Both the position numbers and the translations under genes were made by a program. Below, piece by piece: positions 38,306-46,952 of a stretch of DNA of 47,008 bases. Below the pieces are notes generated by a model. That model was not told the DNA's origin, searched no databases, and was given only the letters and a program-made list of their open reading frames with translations. Numbering within the stretch: position 1 is the first letter of the stretch; the number at the start of each line of letters is the position of its first letter. The stretch is taken from contig JAEXOO010000027.1 of NCBI GenBank assembly GCA_023439305.1, positions 1-47,008 on the forward strand. Direction: 5' to 3'. The stretch comes from Pseudomonadota bacterium (GTDB lineage: Bacteria > Pseudomonadota > Gammaproteobacteria > Burkholderiales > Burkholderiaceae_B).

Positions 38306-40636
38306 TTATGCACGCTCCACTGTCAGTTGACCGAATGCGCTGCCCAGTGCGGCGGTTTCAGGGAAAGCCGTGGCTACGCGCACCGACGAGGGCGCCACGG
38401 TGTCGTCCAGCTGGACGGGCAAAGTGGCTTCGCCTTGCGAAGAGCGGACGCGAACCAGTTCGCCGTCGGCCAGACCCAGCTGAGCCAGCGTAGCCGAAGC
38501 CATGCGAGCACGTGGAGACTGCGAAGCCGGCGTGGCCTGCAAAGGAGCCGAGCGGCGCACCAAGGCGTCACTACGATAGATAGGCACGTCAGCGACACGC
38601 TCCAGGCCGGTCGCAGCGGTCAGGACCGATGGCGCCAGCTTGATCTGGTTGGACAGACGCGACTCCACGCCGCCGGCCATGACGGAGTCACGCACCGATT
38701 CGGAGGTTTCGTCGTCAAAGCCGTCGAGCTGGAACAGATTGCCCAGTACGCGCAGCACTTTCCAGCCGGGACGGGTATCGCCCACGGGAGCCGCAGCGCC
38801 CTTGAAGCTTTGCACGCGACCTTCGGCGTTCACGAAGGTGCCGGAGGTTTCCGTGAAAGGCGACACTGGCAGCATCACATCGGCCCAGGCCTCGGCAGCC
38901 GAGCGGTACGAGGTCAACGCCACGGAGAATGTCGCGGATTTCAGGGTTTCGACGGCGCGCTCGCCCAGATCGCTGTCCAGGGCGGGCTCGACATTCAGCA
39001 CCAGATAGGCGCGCAGCGTCTGTGCCAGCATTTGCTCGGCGGTCAGACCGCCCTTGCCGGGTACGGCGTTGGCCAGGTAGCCGCCTACGGTATTGCCGCC
39101 GGCAGTCAGGAAACCCAGGGTACCGCCGCTGGCCTGCGCAATGGCGCCGGCATTGGCAGCGATGACGCTGGCCTGATCCGAATTGACCGCCATATTGCCC
39201 AGCAGGATGGCAACGCGCTCGCCAGAAGCAAGACTGTCAGCAATCTGCTGCGCCTGAGCGGAGATCTGCACATTTTCCAGACCAGCTGGAATGGCGCTTT
39301 CCTTGGACTTGGCCACCGCCACCAGCACTTCGGCCAGCGCATTGGGCAACTGACTGGGGGCCACGGTCAGACGACCGGCGATGGCATTGAACAATGGATT
39401 GTCGGCGGCGGAGTCAATGAAGGACACCTGCGCACCGCGCTTGACGGCCTGGCGCAAACGCTGAGCCATAAGAGGATGGTCTTTACGCAGGAAAGAACCT
39501 ACGACCAGGACGCGATCCAGATTGTTCAGTTCTGCCAGCGGCAGGCCCAGCCATGGCACGCCGGCCAAGGCGCCATCCAGACGCGCATCGGTCTGGCGCA
39601 GACGAAAGTCGACGTTTTCAGTGCCCAGAGCGCGGCCCAGACGAGCCAGCAAAGCAAGCTCTTCGGTCGTGGACGTAGCGGACCCGATGCAGCCCAGCTG
39701 ATCGGCGCCGAATTTTTCGCGCACGGCATTCATGCCGGCCACCACGGTCTGCAGGGCGTCGTTCCAGGACGCTTCGCGCCACTGGCCGTCATCGCCGCGC
39801 ACCATCGGATGGGTCAGGCGATCTTCGGTGTACAGGCCTTCGTAGGAAAAACGGTCACGATCGCTGATCCAGCACTCGTTGACCTCTTCGTTCTCGAACG
39901 GCACCACGCGCAGGACCTTGTCCATCTTGGCCTGCACGACCAGGTTGGCGCCCACGCTGTCGTGAGGGCTCACGCTGCGGCGGCGAGCCAGTTCCCAGGT
40001 ACGGGCATTGAAGCGGAAAGGCTTGGAGAGCAGCGCGCCCACGGGACAGACGTCGATCATGTTGCCCGACAGTTCGGACTCCACGGCCTTACCCACAAAC
40101 GTGGTGATCTCGGCGTGTTCGCCACGATTGAGCATGCCCACTTCCTGCACGCCGGCGATTTCCTCGCCGGTGCGCACGCAGCGCGTGCAATGGATGCAGC
40201 GCTGCATGGCTTCGGTGGAGATCAGAGGCCCCATGGATTTGGCGGCGACCACGCGCTTTTCTTCTTTGTAGCGCGATTCGGAGCCGCCATAACCCACGGC
40301 CAGATCCTGCAGCTGGCACTCACCGCCCTGGTCGCACACGGGGCAATCCAGGGGGTGATTGATCAGCAGGAATTCCATGACGCTCTTTTGGGCGGCAATG
40401 GCTCTTTCCGAGCGAGTACGCACGACCATGCCGTTGGTGACGGGCGTGGCGCAAGCCGGCAAGGGCTTGGGCGCCTTTTCCACGTCCACCAGACACATGC
40501 GGCAGTTGGCGGCAATACTCAGTTTTTTGTGATAACAGAAGTGCGGCACATAGACCCCGGCGTCATGGGCAGCCTGAATGACCATGCTGCCTTCCGGGGC
40601 GTCAACTTTAATGCCATCGATGGTGAGTTCTACCAT
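38306..40636 (-). CDS. nuoG: NADH-quinone oxidoreductase subunit G
   Basis: A 776-residue iron-sulphur subunit of the peripheral arm. N1b ligands are Cys34, 45, 48 and 62; N5 ligands are His94, Cys98, Cys101 and Cys107 (HPLDCPVCDQGGEC); N4 ligands are Cys147, 150, 153 and 197. A molybdopterin-oxidoreductase-like domain follows (about 220-690). I do not see the extra Cys set for cluster N7 found in E. coli. The start lies 14 bases after nuoF. Confidence 0.96.
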   Translation of the reverse strand: MVELTIDGIKVDAPEGSMVIQAAHDAGVYVPHFCYHKKLSIAANCRMCLVDVEKAPKPLPACATPVTNGMVVRTRSERAIAAQKSVMEFLLINHPLDCPVCDQGGECQLQDLAVGYGGSESRYKEEKRVVAAKSMGPLISTEAMQRCIHCTRCVRTGEEIAGVQEVGMLNRGEHAEITTFVGKAVESELSGNMIDVCPVGALLSKPFRFNARTWELARRRSVSPHDSVGANLVVQAKMDKVLRVVPFENEEVNECWISDRDRFSYEGLYTEDRLTHPMVRGDDGQWREASWNDALQTVVAGMNAVREKFGADQLGCIGSATSTTEELALLARLGRALGTENVDFRLRQTDARLDGALAGVPWLGLPLAELNNLDRVLVVGSFLRKDHPLMAQRLRQAVKRGAQVSFIDSAADNPLFNAIAGRLTVAPSQLPNALAEVLVAVAKSKESAIPAGLENVQISAQAQQIADSLASGERVAILLGNMAVNSDQASVIAANAGAIAQASGGTLGFLTAGGNTVGGYLANAVPGKGGLTAEQMLAQTLRAYLVLNVEPALDSDLGERAVETLKSATFSVALTSYRSAAEAWADVMLPVSPFTETSGTFVNAEGRVQSFKGAAAPVGDTRPGWKVLRVLGNLFQLDGFDDETSESVRDSVMAGGVESRLSNQIKLAPSVLTAATGLERVADVPIYRSDALVRRSAPLQATPASQSPRARMASATLAQLGLADGELVRVRSSQGEATLPVQLDDTVAPSSVRVATAFPETAALGSAFGQLTVERA

Positions 40637-40650
40637 TACGTCGTCCTGGC

Positions 40651-42018
40651 CTACAGATATTGAGGCACCACACAGCCTTTGTGCTCGATGTGGTGTGCGA
40701 ACTCGTCGCGGAAATGCTTAACGAAACTGCGCACCGGCATGGCGGCGGCGTCACCCAGAGCGCAAATCGTGCGGCCCATGATGTTGTGAGCGATGTCATC
40801 GAGCATGTCCAGGTCTTCCTTGCGGCCCTGGCCGTTCTCGATACGATGCACCATGCGCCACAACCAGCCCGTACCTTCTCGGCACGGGGTGCACTGCCCG
40901 CAGCTTTCGTGATAGTAGAAGTACGACAGGCGCAGCAGCGACTTCACCATGCAGCGGGTTTCGTCCATGACGATGACCGCGCCCGACCCCAGCATGGAGC
41001 CGGCCTTGGCGATAGAGTCATAGTCCAGATTGGTGGCCATCATGATGTCGGCCGGCAGCACGGGCGAACTGGAGCCGCCGGGAATGACCGCCTTGAGCTT
41101 ACGGCCGTCACGCATGCCGCCAGCCAGCTCCAGCAGCGTGGCGAACGGCGTCCCCAACGGCACTTCGTAGTTGCCGGGACGCTCGACGTCGCCGGTGATG
41201 GAGAAGATCTTGGTGCCGCCGGCATTCGGAATGCCCACGTCCAGGTACTGCTGGCCGCTGTTGCGGATGATCCAGGGTACGGCCGCGAAAGTCTCGGTGT
41301 TGTTGATCGTGGTGGGCTTGCCGTACAAGCCGAAGCTGGCGGGGAACGGCGGCTTGAAGCGTGGCTGGCCTTTCTTGCCTTCCAGCGATTCCAGCAGCGC
41401 GGTTTCTTCGCCGCAGATATACGCGCCGTAGCCATGGAAGGCGTGCAACTGGAAGTTGAAGCCCGAACCCAGAATGTTGTCGCCCAGGAACCCTGCGGCG
41501 CGCGCTTGTTCCAGCGCTTCTTCGAAGCGTTGGTAGATCTCGAAGACTTCGCCGTGGATGTAGTTGTAGCCCACGCTGATGCCCATGGCATAAGCCGCAA
41601 TCGCCATGCCTTCGATCACGATGTGCGGGTTGAAGCGCAGAATATCGCGATCCTTGAAAGTCCCAGGCTCGCCCTCGTCCGAGTTGCAGACCAGGTATTT
41701 CTGGCCGGGGATGGCGCGCGGCATGAAGCTCCACTTCAGGCCGGTAGGGAAACCGGCGCCGCCTCGACCACGCAAGGCAGAGGTCTTGACTTCGGCGATG
41801 ACGTCTTCGGGCTTCATGCCGCTGGTCAGCACCTTACGCAAGGCCTCGTAACCGCCGCGCTTGACGTAGTCTTCCAAACCCCAATTATCGCCATTCAGGC
41901 CGGCCAGAATCTGGGGTTCGATGTGGCGATCATGAAAAATCATGCTGCGCGACAGGTCGGCCCCGGGGTTGGGCTCCAGCCCCTGGGCGAGTTTGCGCAG
42001 AATGTCCGGTGCACTCAT
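40651..42018 (-). CDS. nuoF: NADH-quinone oxidoreductase subunit F
   Basis: A 455-residue subunit that binds NADH and FMN and carries cluster N3. Glycine-rich NADH/FMN motifs are ALRGRGGAGFPTGLKW (81-96) and HGYGAYICGEETALLESLEG (195-214). N3 ligands are Cys373, 376, 379 and 419 (SCGQCTPCREGTGW; TICALGD). The ATG at 42018 overlaps the nuoE stop by four bases; upstream in-frame sequence lies within nuoE. Confidence 0.97.
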   Translation of the reverse strand: MSAPDILRKLAQGLEPNPGADLSRSMIFHDRHIEPQILAGLNGDNWGLEDYVKRGGYEALRKVLTSGMKPEDVIAEVKTSALRGRGGAGFPTGLKWSFMPRAIPGQKYLVCNSDEGEPGTFKDRDILRFNPHIVIEGMAIAAYAMGISVGYNYIHGEVFEIYQRFEEALEQARAAGFLGDNILGSGFNFQLHAFHGYGAYICGEETALLESLEGKKGQPRFKPPFPASFGLYGKPTTINNTETFAAVPWIIRNSGQQYLDVGIPNAGGTKIFSITGDVERPGNYEVPLGTPFATLLELAGGMRDGRKLKAVIPGGSSSPVLPADIMMATNLDYDSIAKAGSMLGSGAVIVMDETRCMVKSLLRLSYFYYHESCGQCTPCREGTGWLWRMVHRIENGQGRKEDLDMLDDIAHNIMGRTICALGDAAAMPVRSFVKHFRDEFAHHIEHKGCVVPQYL

Positions 42019-42509
42019 GCCGACTCTCCGTGTTTCTTCAGTTCTTCGAGCATGGCGTCGATACGTTCGGCTTCCATGCGCACGCACATATGCTGATTGT
42101 TCAGCAGCATGACGGGCGAGTCGCCGCACGAACCCATGCACTCTCCCATGATCAGGGAGAACTGGCCGTCGGCCGTGGTTTCACCGTACTCGATGCCCAG
42201 TTTTTCCTTCAGGTATTCGCCTGCCTTGACGCCGTCGCGCAGCGCACAGGGCAAATTGGTGCAGACCGAGATGGTCACACGCCCCACAGGCTTGGTGTGG
42301 AACATGTTGTAGAAGGTGGCGACCTCTTGCACCGCGATGGGTTCGACCCCGATATAGGCGGCCACATCGGCGATGATCTCGGGCGAGACCCAGCCTTTTT
42401 CCTGCTGAGCGATCGCCAGCGAGGCCATGATGGCGGAGCGGCGCTGGTCGGCCGGGAACTTGGCCAGTTCCTTGTCTATCTGTTGGTAGGCTTTTTCGGA
42501 AAGCAACAT
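42015..42509 (-). CDS. nuoE: NADH-quinone oxidoreductase subunit E
   Basis: A 164-residue thioredoxin-like subunit with 2Fe-2S cluster N1a. Ligands are Cys83 and Cys88 (CTNLPC) and Cys124 and Cys128 (CMGSC). VATFYNMFHTKPVGR is conserved. Start at ATG 42509, giving the standard LLSEKAYQQIDKELAKFP opening; it begins 28 bases after nuoD. Confidence 0.97.
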   Translation of the reverse strand: MLLSEKAYQQIDKELAKFPADQRRSAIMASLAIAQQEKGWVSPEIIADVAAYIGVEPIAVQEVATFYNMFHTKPVGRVTISVCTNLPCALRDGVKAGEYLKEKLGIEYGETTADGQFSLIMGECMGSCGDSPVMLLNNQHMCVRMEAERIDAMLEELKKHGESA

Positions 42510-42537
42510 AATTCGGTTCCGTATTTCCAGGCGCGAC

Positions 42538-43791
42538 CTAGCGGTCGATCTCGCCAAACACAATGTCCTGCGTCCCGATGATGGTGACGGCGTCGGCGAT
42601 CATGTGACCGCGGCTCATCTCATCCAGGGCCTGCAGGTGCACGAAGCCGGGGGCCCGGATCTTCAGGCGGTAAGGCTTGTTGCCGCCATCGGACACCAGG
42701 TAGATGCCGAATTCGCCCTTGGGATGCTCCACGCCGGCGTAGGCTTCGCTGGTCGGCACGTGCATACCTTCGGAGAACAGCTTGAAGTGGTGGATCAGGT
42801 CTTCCATACCGGTCTTCATACGTTCACGCGATGGCGGAGCCACTTTGTGATTATCCGTAATGACAGGACCAGGATTGTTGCGCAGCCACTGCACGCACTG
42901 GCGGATGATGCGATTGCTTTCACGCATTTCAGCGATACGGACCAGGTAGCGGTCGTAGGAATCGCCATTGGTACCCACAGGAATATCGAACTCCATGCGA
43001 TCGTAGACTTCGTAAGGCTGAACCTTGCGCAGGTCCCATTCGACGCCCGAGCCGCGTAGCATGGGGCCGGTAAAACCCAGGGCCTTGGCGCGGTCCGGAT
43101 CGACCACGCCGATGCCCACCAGACGCTGCTTCCAGATCCGGTTGTCGGTCAGCAGGGTTTCGTATTCATCCACGCAGGCCGGGAAGCGGTTGGTGAAGTC
43201 TTCGATGAAATCCAGCAGCGAGCCCGAACGGGCTTCGTTCATGGCTTTCAGTTCTTTTTCGGAACGGTACTTGTTGCCCGTGTACAGGGACATGGTGTCG
43301 GGCAGATCCCGATACACGCCGCCGGGACGATAGTACGCCGCATGCAGGCGGGCGCCCGAGACGGCTTCGTAGCAATCCATCAGGTCTTCGCGTTCGCGGA
43401 AGGCATACAGAAACACAGCCATGGCGCCCACGTCCAGCGCGTGCGAACCGATGGACATCAGGTGATTCAGGATGCGGGTGATCTCGTCGAACATGACGCG
43501 GATATATTGACCGCGCAAGGGAACCTGCACGCCAACCATCTTTTCGATGGCCATGCAATAGGCGTGCTCGTTCACCATCATGGACACATAGTCCAGACGA
43601 TCCATATAGGGCAGCGCCTGCAGGTAAGTGCGGTGCTCAGCCAGTTTTTCCGTTGCGCGGTGCAGCAGGCCGATGTGAGGGTCGGCACGCTGGATGACTT
43701 CGCCGTCCAGCTCGAGCACCAGACGCAGCACGCCGTGGGCGGCCGGGTGCTGAGGACCAAAGTTCAGGGTGTAGTTTTGAATTTCTGCCAT
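42538..43791 (-). CDS. nuoD: NADH-quinone oxidoreductase subunit D
   Basis: A 417-residue subunit of the quinone-binding core, related to [NiFe]-hydrogenase large subunits but without metal-binding Cys. Motifs: NFGPQHPAAHGVLRLVLELDGE, HIGLLHRATEKLAEHRTYLQ (His for quinone), MDRLDYVSMMVNEHAYC and the ending VTIIGTQDIVFGEIDR. It starts five bases after nuoC. Separate nuoC and nuoD genes, not the fused nuoCD of enterics. Confidence 0.97.
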   Translation of the reverse strand: MAEIQNYTLNFGPQHPAAHGVLRLVLELDGEVIQRADPHIGLLHRATEKLAEHRTYLQALPYMDRLDYVSMMVNEHAYCMAIEKMVGVQVPLRGQYIRVMFDEITRILNHLMSIGSHALDVGAMAVFLYAFREREDLMDCYEAVSGARLHAAYYRPGGVYRDLPDTMSLYTGNKYRSEKELKAMNEARSGSLLDFIEDFTNRFPACVDEYETLLTDNRIWKQRLVGIGVVDPDRAKALGFTGPMLRGSGVEWDLRKVQPYEVYDRMEFDIPVGTNGDSYDRYLVRIAEMRESNRIIRQCVQWLRNNPGPVITDNHKVAPPSRERMKTGMEDLIHHFKLFSEGMHVPTSEAYAGVEHPKGEFGIYLVSDGGNKPYRLKIRAPGFVHLQALDEMSRGHMIADAVTIIGTQDIVFGEIDR

Positions 43792-43796
43792 GATGA

Positions 43797-44414
43797 TTAA
43801 CGCCCTACTCCGTAGTCGTCCTCGCGCACCACGCGCGGCGTGATTTCACGCGGCTCAATGGTGACGGGCTGATAAATGACCCGTTTTTGCTCGGTGTCAT
43901 AGCGCATTTCGACATAGCCGGAAATCGGGAAGTCTTTGCGGAAAGGATGGCCGATGAACCCGTAGTCGGTCAGGATGCGACGCAGGTCGGGGTGATTCTC
44001 GAAAATGATGCCGTACAGATCGAATGCTTCGCGCTCGAACCAGTTCACCGCCGGCCAGACCTCGAACAAGGTAGGCAGGGTCGGGAAGTCGTCGTTAGGC
44101 ACAAAGCAGCGCACACGCAGGCGCCAGTTGTGAGTCAGCGAGGTCAGGTGCAGCACCACGGCGAAGCGGTGGGGAAACTGGCCGGCCACCGGCTGGAAGG
44201 TAGGCGCCTTCCAGGCCGAATAGTCCATGCCGCACAAGTCGATACAGGTTTCAAAGCGCAGATCCGCGTGATCGCGCAACAGCGTGCAGGTATCGACCCA
44301 GGCATCCGCCGGCACCACCAGGGTGAGCTCGCCCAGCGCTTCGGTCAGCGCGGCCTGTTCGCCCAGGATGGCGAGCAGGTTGGTCTTCAAAGTTTCTAGC
44401 CGTGTCATAGTCAT
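43797..44414 (-). CDS. nuoC: NADH-quinone oxidoreductase subunit C
   Basis: A 205-residue peripheral-arm subunit (30-kDa family). Signature: NWFEREAFDLYGIIFENHPDLRRILTDYGFIGHPFRKDFP near the C terminus, split here as PAVNWFEREAFDLYGI and RRILTDYGFIGHPFRKDF. It starts at ATG 44414 with AGG eight bases upstream; the ATG two codons later is less well placed. Confidence 0.96.
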   Translation of the reverse strand: MTMTRLETLKTNLLAILGEQAALTEALGELTLVVPADAWVDTCTLLRDHADLRFETCIDLCGMDYSAWKAPTFQPVAGQFPHRFAVVLHLTSLTHNWRLRVRCFVPNDDFPTLPTLFEVWPAVNWFEREAFDLYGIIFENHPDLRRILTDYGFIGHPFRKDFPISGYVEMRYDTEQKRVIYQPVTIEPREITPRVVREDDYGVGR

Positions 44415-44435
44415 TCTTCAACCTGTTCTAACTGA

Positions 44436-44912
44436 TCAACGCGCAATGGTGTTGGTCAGGCGGATCTTGTTCTGCATTTGCAGCAGGCCATAGACCAAGG
44501 CCTCGGCCGTAGGCGGGCAGCCTGGGACATAGACGTCCACCGGCACGATGCGATCACAGCCGCGCACGACGGAGTAGGAGTAGTGGTAGTAGCCGCCGCC
44601 GTTCGCACAGGAACCCATGGACACCACCCAGCGTGGCTCGGCCATCTGGTCGTACACCTTGCGCAGGGCGGGCGCCATCTTGTTGCACAGCGTGCCTGCC
44701 ACGATCATCAGGTCGGACTGACGGGGACTGGGTCGGAAGATGATGCCGAACTGGTCCAGATCGTAACGAGCCGCGCCCGCGTGCATCATTTCCACGGCGC
44801 AACAGGCCAGGCCGAATGTCATGGGCCACATGGACCCCGTCTTTGCCCAGTTCAGAAACTTGTCTGCACTGGTCGTCACGAAACCTTCTTTGAGAATGCC
44901 GTCGATAGCCAT
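44436..44912 (-). CDS. nuoB: NADH-quinone oxidoreductase subunit B
   Basis: A 158-residue subunit holding terminal cluster N2. Ligands are the tandem Cys37-Cys38 (FGLACCAVEMMH), Cys102 (SMGSCANGGG) and Cys132 (VYVPGCPPTAEAL). Start at ATG 44912, giving the standard AIDGILKEGFVTTSADK opening. It is separated from nuoA by 147 bases, the longest gap within the operon, holding two hairpins. Confidence 0.97.
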   Translation of the reverse strand: MAIDGILKEGFVTTSADKFLNWAKTGSMWPMTFGLACCAVEMMHAGAARYDLDQFGIIFRPSPRQSDLMIVAGTLCNKMAPALRKVYDQMAEPRWVVSMGSCANGGGYYHYSYSVVRGCDRIVPVDVYVPGCPPTAEALVYGLLQMQNKIRLTNTIAR

Positions 44913-44986
44913 AGTAGTTGCCTTTTGCCGGATCCGGCCCGGGCACGCCCCGCCGATCCTATTGCTGACCAAACTTGCCGCCACAA

Positions 44987-45046
44987 AGGCGCATCCCGGT
45001 GCGCCTCGAATGCCAGCAAGAAACGCGAAGGTCCGCACTGCGGACC
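44987..45046. other. Two hairpins between nuoA and nuoB
   Basis: AGGCGCA/TGCGCCT (44987-44993 and 45000-45006, 6-base loop) and GGTCCGC/GCGGACC (45030-45036 and 45040-45046, 3-base loop) are perfect 7-bp inverted repeats in the 147-base nuoA-nuoB gap. Neither has a U tract. They may be mRNA processing or stability elements; function unknown. Confidence 0.45.
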
Positions 45047-45059
45047 CCCGACTGGAGGA

Positions 45060-45419
45060 TTATTCCCAGTCCAGGGCGCCTTTTTTCCATTCGTAGATAA
45101 AGCCGACCGTCAGCACAGCCAGGAAGGCCATGACGGTCCAGAAGCCCACCATGCCTACCGTGCCATTGGCCATGGCCCAGGGAAACAGGAAAGCGATTTC
45201 CAGGTCGAACATGATGAACAGGATTGCGATGAGGTAATAGCGAATATCCACCTTCATGCGCGAGTCGCCGAATGCTTCAAAACCACACTCGTAGGGCGAC
45301 AGTTTTTCCGGATCGGGACGATTCGGACCCAGCAGCCGGCCAGCTGCCAGCAAGGCCAGACCGATGCCGGTGGCCACGATGATAAACAGCAAAACGGGAA
45401 AGTACTCTTGCAGGTTCAT
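45060..45419 (-). CDS. nuoA: NADH-quinone oxidoreductase subunit A
   Basis: A 119-residue membrane subunit with three helices, first gene of the nuo operon. Conserved: YECGFEAFGDSRMKVDIRYYLIAILFIMFDLEIAFLFPW, seen as PYECGFEAFGDSRMK followed by FIMFDLEIAFLFPWA. Start at ATG 45419 (NLQEYFPVLLF). A candidate promoter lies about 35 bases upstream. Confidence 0.97.
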   Translation of the reverse strand: MNLQEYFPVLLFIIVATGIGLALLAAGRLLGPNRPDPEKLSPYECGFEAFGDSRMKVDIRYYLIAILFIMFDLEIAFLFPWAMANGTVGMVGFWTVMAFLAVLTVGFIYEWKKGALDWE

Positions 45420-45453
45420 GCAAAGCATCCAATCGCAGTAAATAAACTCTTGG

Positions 45454-45462
45454 ATTGTAGCA
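45454..45462 (-). promoter_or_regulatory. Candidate extended -10 promoter of the nuo operon
   Basis: On the minus strand TGC-TACAAT gives an extended -10 (TG one base before the hexamer), five of six matches to TATAAT. The -35 region at 17 bases (TCAAAA) is weak, as allowed for extended -10 promoters. Predicted start is near 45447, leaving a leader of about 28 bases before nuoA. Confidence 0.5.
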
Positions 45463-45707
45463 TTTTGAGAGCACAGTTTTGAGGGATAACCCCAAACCAT
45501 TACATCTTGACGGCGATGTTGCGCACGCGCAGCAAAAAACCATCAGCCGCCGAATAAAACCCCAGTTCTTATTGATTATTTGGATTATTTAGGGTTGGGA
45601 TTTAAGAACCTGAAAATTCATTCTACCCTCTTTTGTCAGGTCATTGTCAGGAATATCGAAAGAATTCACCCTCCGCTCCGACTATTTTGTAACAACGCGT
45701 ATAGAAC

Positions 45708-45736
45708 AAAAAAAGCCACCCGCGAGGGTGGCTTTT
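45708..45736 (-). terminator. Intrinsic terminator of the porin gene
   Basis: AAAAGCCACCC (45711-45721) and GGGTGGCTTTT (45726-45736) form an 11-bp stem with a 4-base loop; on the minus strand seven T follow. It lies about 80 bases after the porin stop. Confidence 0.93.
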
Positions 45737-45815
45737 CGTACAGCTTGGACTGCTTTGCAGTTCAGGCAGGCCCGAAGGCCCGCCCCTGAGCGCGTAGACA
45801 AGCTACGCGACCCAA

Positions 45816-46952
45816 TTAGAACTGGTGACGCAGACCGACGCCCAGCAGCGTGGACTTGGCATCGCGTTCGAACAGAGCGTTCTTGGCGTAGGAGCCGATA
45901 GCGTACACGTTGGTGCGCTTGCTGATTGGGTGGCTGTAGCCCAGCGAGTAAACTTGCTGTTTCTTGAACTCTTCGCCTTCGGGAGTGCCGTTAGGAGCGG
46001 AGCGAACGTCGCCCATCTGCCAGGAGGCCATCACGGTGCCGGCGCCCACAGGAGCGGACAGACCGACCAGGTAGGAGTTGACCTTCAGACCGTCGTAAGC
46101 AGCAAAGGTGCCGGCGTCCAGACCACCCACGCCACCGAAGGACTCGGAAACGTAGAAGCCGTTGCGGGTTTGACCGAAAGCCAGGTGAGCCTTGACCACT
46201 TCGAAGTCGTAGCTACCGCCGATGTTCCACTGCTTGACGCTGACGTCTTCAGTGTACACGGGGGTGTCTTGACCGCGCAGCTTGAACTGGTCGTAGGTCA
46301 GAGCCAGGCCGATAGGGCCGTTGGCGTAACGCAGACCGGTGGTGATGGCGTTGGTGTTGCCGTCGTTGCGAGCGCCGTCTTCTTTGAAGTTTTGCTTGCC
46401 GTTGACGTTGAAGGAGTAACCGACGCCGAACTGGAAGCCGGAGAAGTTAGGCGTTTGGTAGGTGATCAGGTTGTCGTAACGAACGGTGTTAGCGGACGTG
46501 AACGAAGTACCGATGTTAGCTTGACCGAAGCCGCCGCCGAAAGGATCGGCCACGCCTGGCAGGTACTTGGAAGCGATGTTGGTTTGACGACCGAAGTCCA
46601 GAGCACCCCAGCTGTCGCCGGCCAGACCCAGAGTGGCCTGACGACCGAACAGACGACCGCCTTGCAGCGAGCGACCATCAGCCAGATCGAAACCGCTTTC
46701 CAGTTGGAACACGGCGCGCAGGCCGTCGCCCAGATCTTCGGAACCCTTCAGGCCCCAACGGTTGCCGGACTGAACGCCGGAGATCAGGCCAGTCTTCTTG
46801 TACTTGAAGTCACCGCCTTCACCGTTGCTGCCTTTAACTTGCTGGTAGCCAATACCGCCATCCAGAATACCGTACAGGGTAACAGACGTTTCTGCGTGTG
46901 CGACGCCAGCGAAGCCGGCCATCAGAGCAGCAGCGAGCAGAGTCTTTTTCAT
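45816..46952 (-). CDS. General outer-membrane porin (Gram-negative porin, betaproteobacterial type)
   Basis: A 378-residue precursor. Signal peptide residues 1-20 (MKKTLLAAALMAGFAGVAHA), then the mature start ETSVTLYGILDGGIGYQ, the pattern SGVQSGNRWGLKGSEDLGDGLRAVFQLESGFDL, the loop-3 region LGLAGDSWGALDFGRQ and the final strand GVGLRHQF ending in Phe. It forms a 16-strand trimeric diffusion pore. Start at ATG 46952 with GGAG nine bases upstream. It has its own terminator, so is not part of the nuo operon; its promoter is at or beyond the right edge. Confidence 0.95.
   Translation of the reverse strand: MKKTLLAAALMAGFAGVAHAETSVTLYGILDGGIGYQQVKGSNGEGGDFKYKKTGLISGVQSGNRWGLKGSEDLGDGLRAVFQLESGFDLADGRSLQGGRLFGRQATLGLAGDSWGALDFGRQTNIASKYLPGVADPFGGGFGQANIGTSFTSANTVRYDNLITYQTPNFSGFQFGVGYSFNVNGKQNFKEDGARNDGNTNAITTGLRYANGPIGLALTYDQFKLRGQDTPVYTEDVSVKQWNIGGSYDFEVVKAHLAFGQTRNGFYVSESFGGVGGLDAGTFAAYDGLKVNSYLVGLSAPVGAGTVMASWQMGDVRSAPNGTPEGEEFKKQQVYSLGYSHPISKRTNVYAIGSYAKNALFERDAKSTLLGVGLRHQF

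Larger units (their letters stand above)
45420..45815. other. Intergenic region between nuoA and the porin gene
   Basis: A 396-base gap upstream of the nuo operon. It holds the candidate nuo promoter (45454-45462), an AT-rich stretch (about 45560-45625), a small inverted repeat TGCGC/GCGCA near 45522, and the porin terminator (45708-45736). I looked for tpiA, secG and the leucine tRNA that often precede nuoA in Burkholderiales and found none. Confidence 0.55.

Noticed and set aside
45589..45621. Ten-codon minus-strand ORF with GAGGG upstream, between porin and nuoA
   Set aside because: Too short, only 4-base spacer, far upstream of the probable nuo start; likely chance.
45420..45700. Leucine tRNA upstream of nuoA
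   Set aside because: Searched by eye for an acceptor/T-loop pattern (GGTTCGA-type) on both strands and found none.
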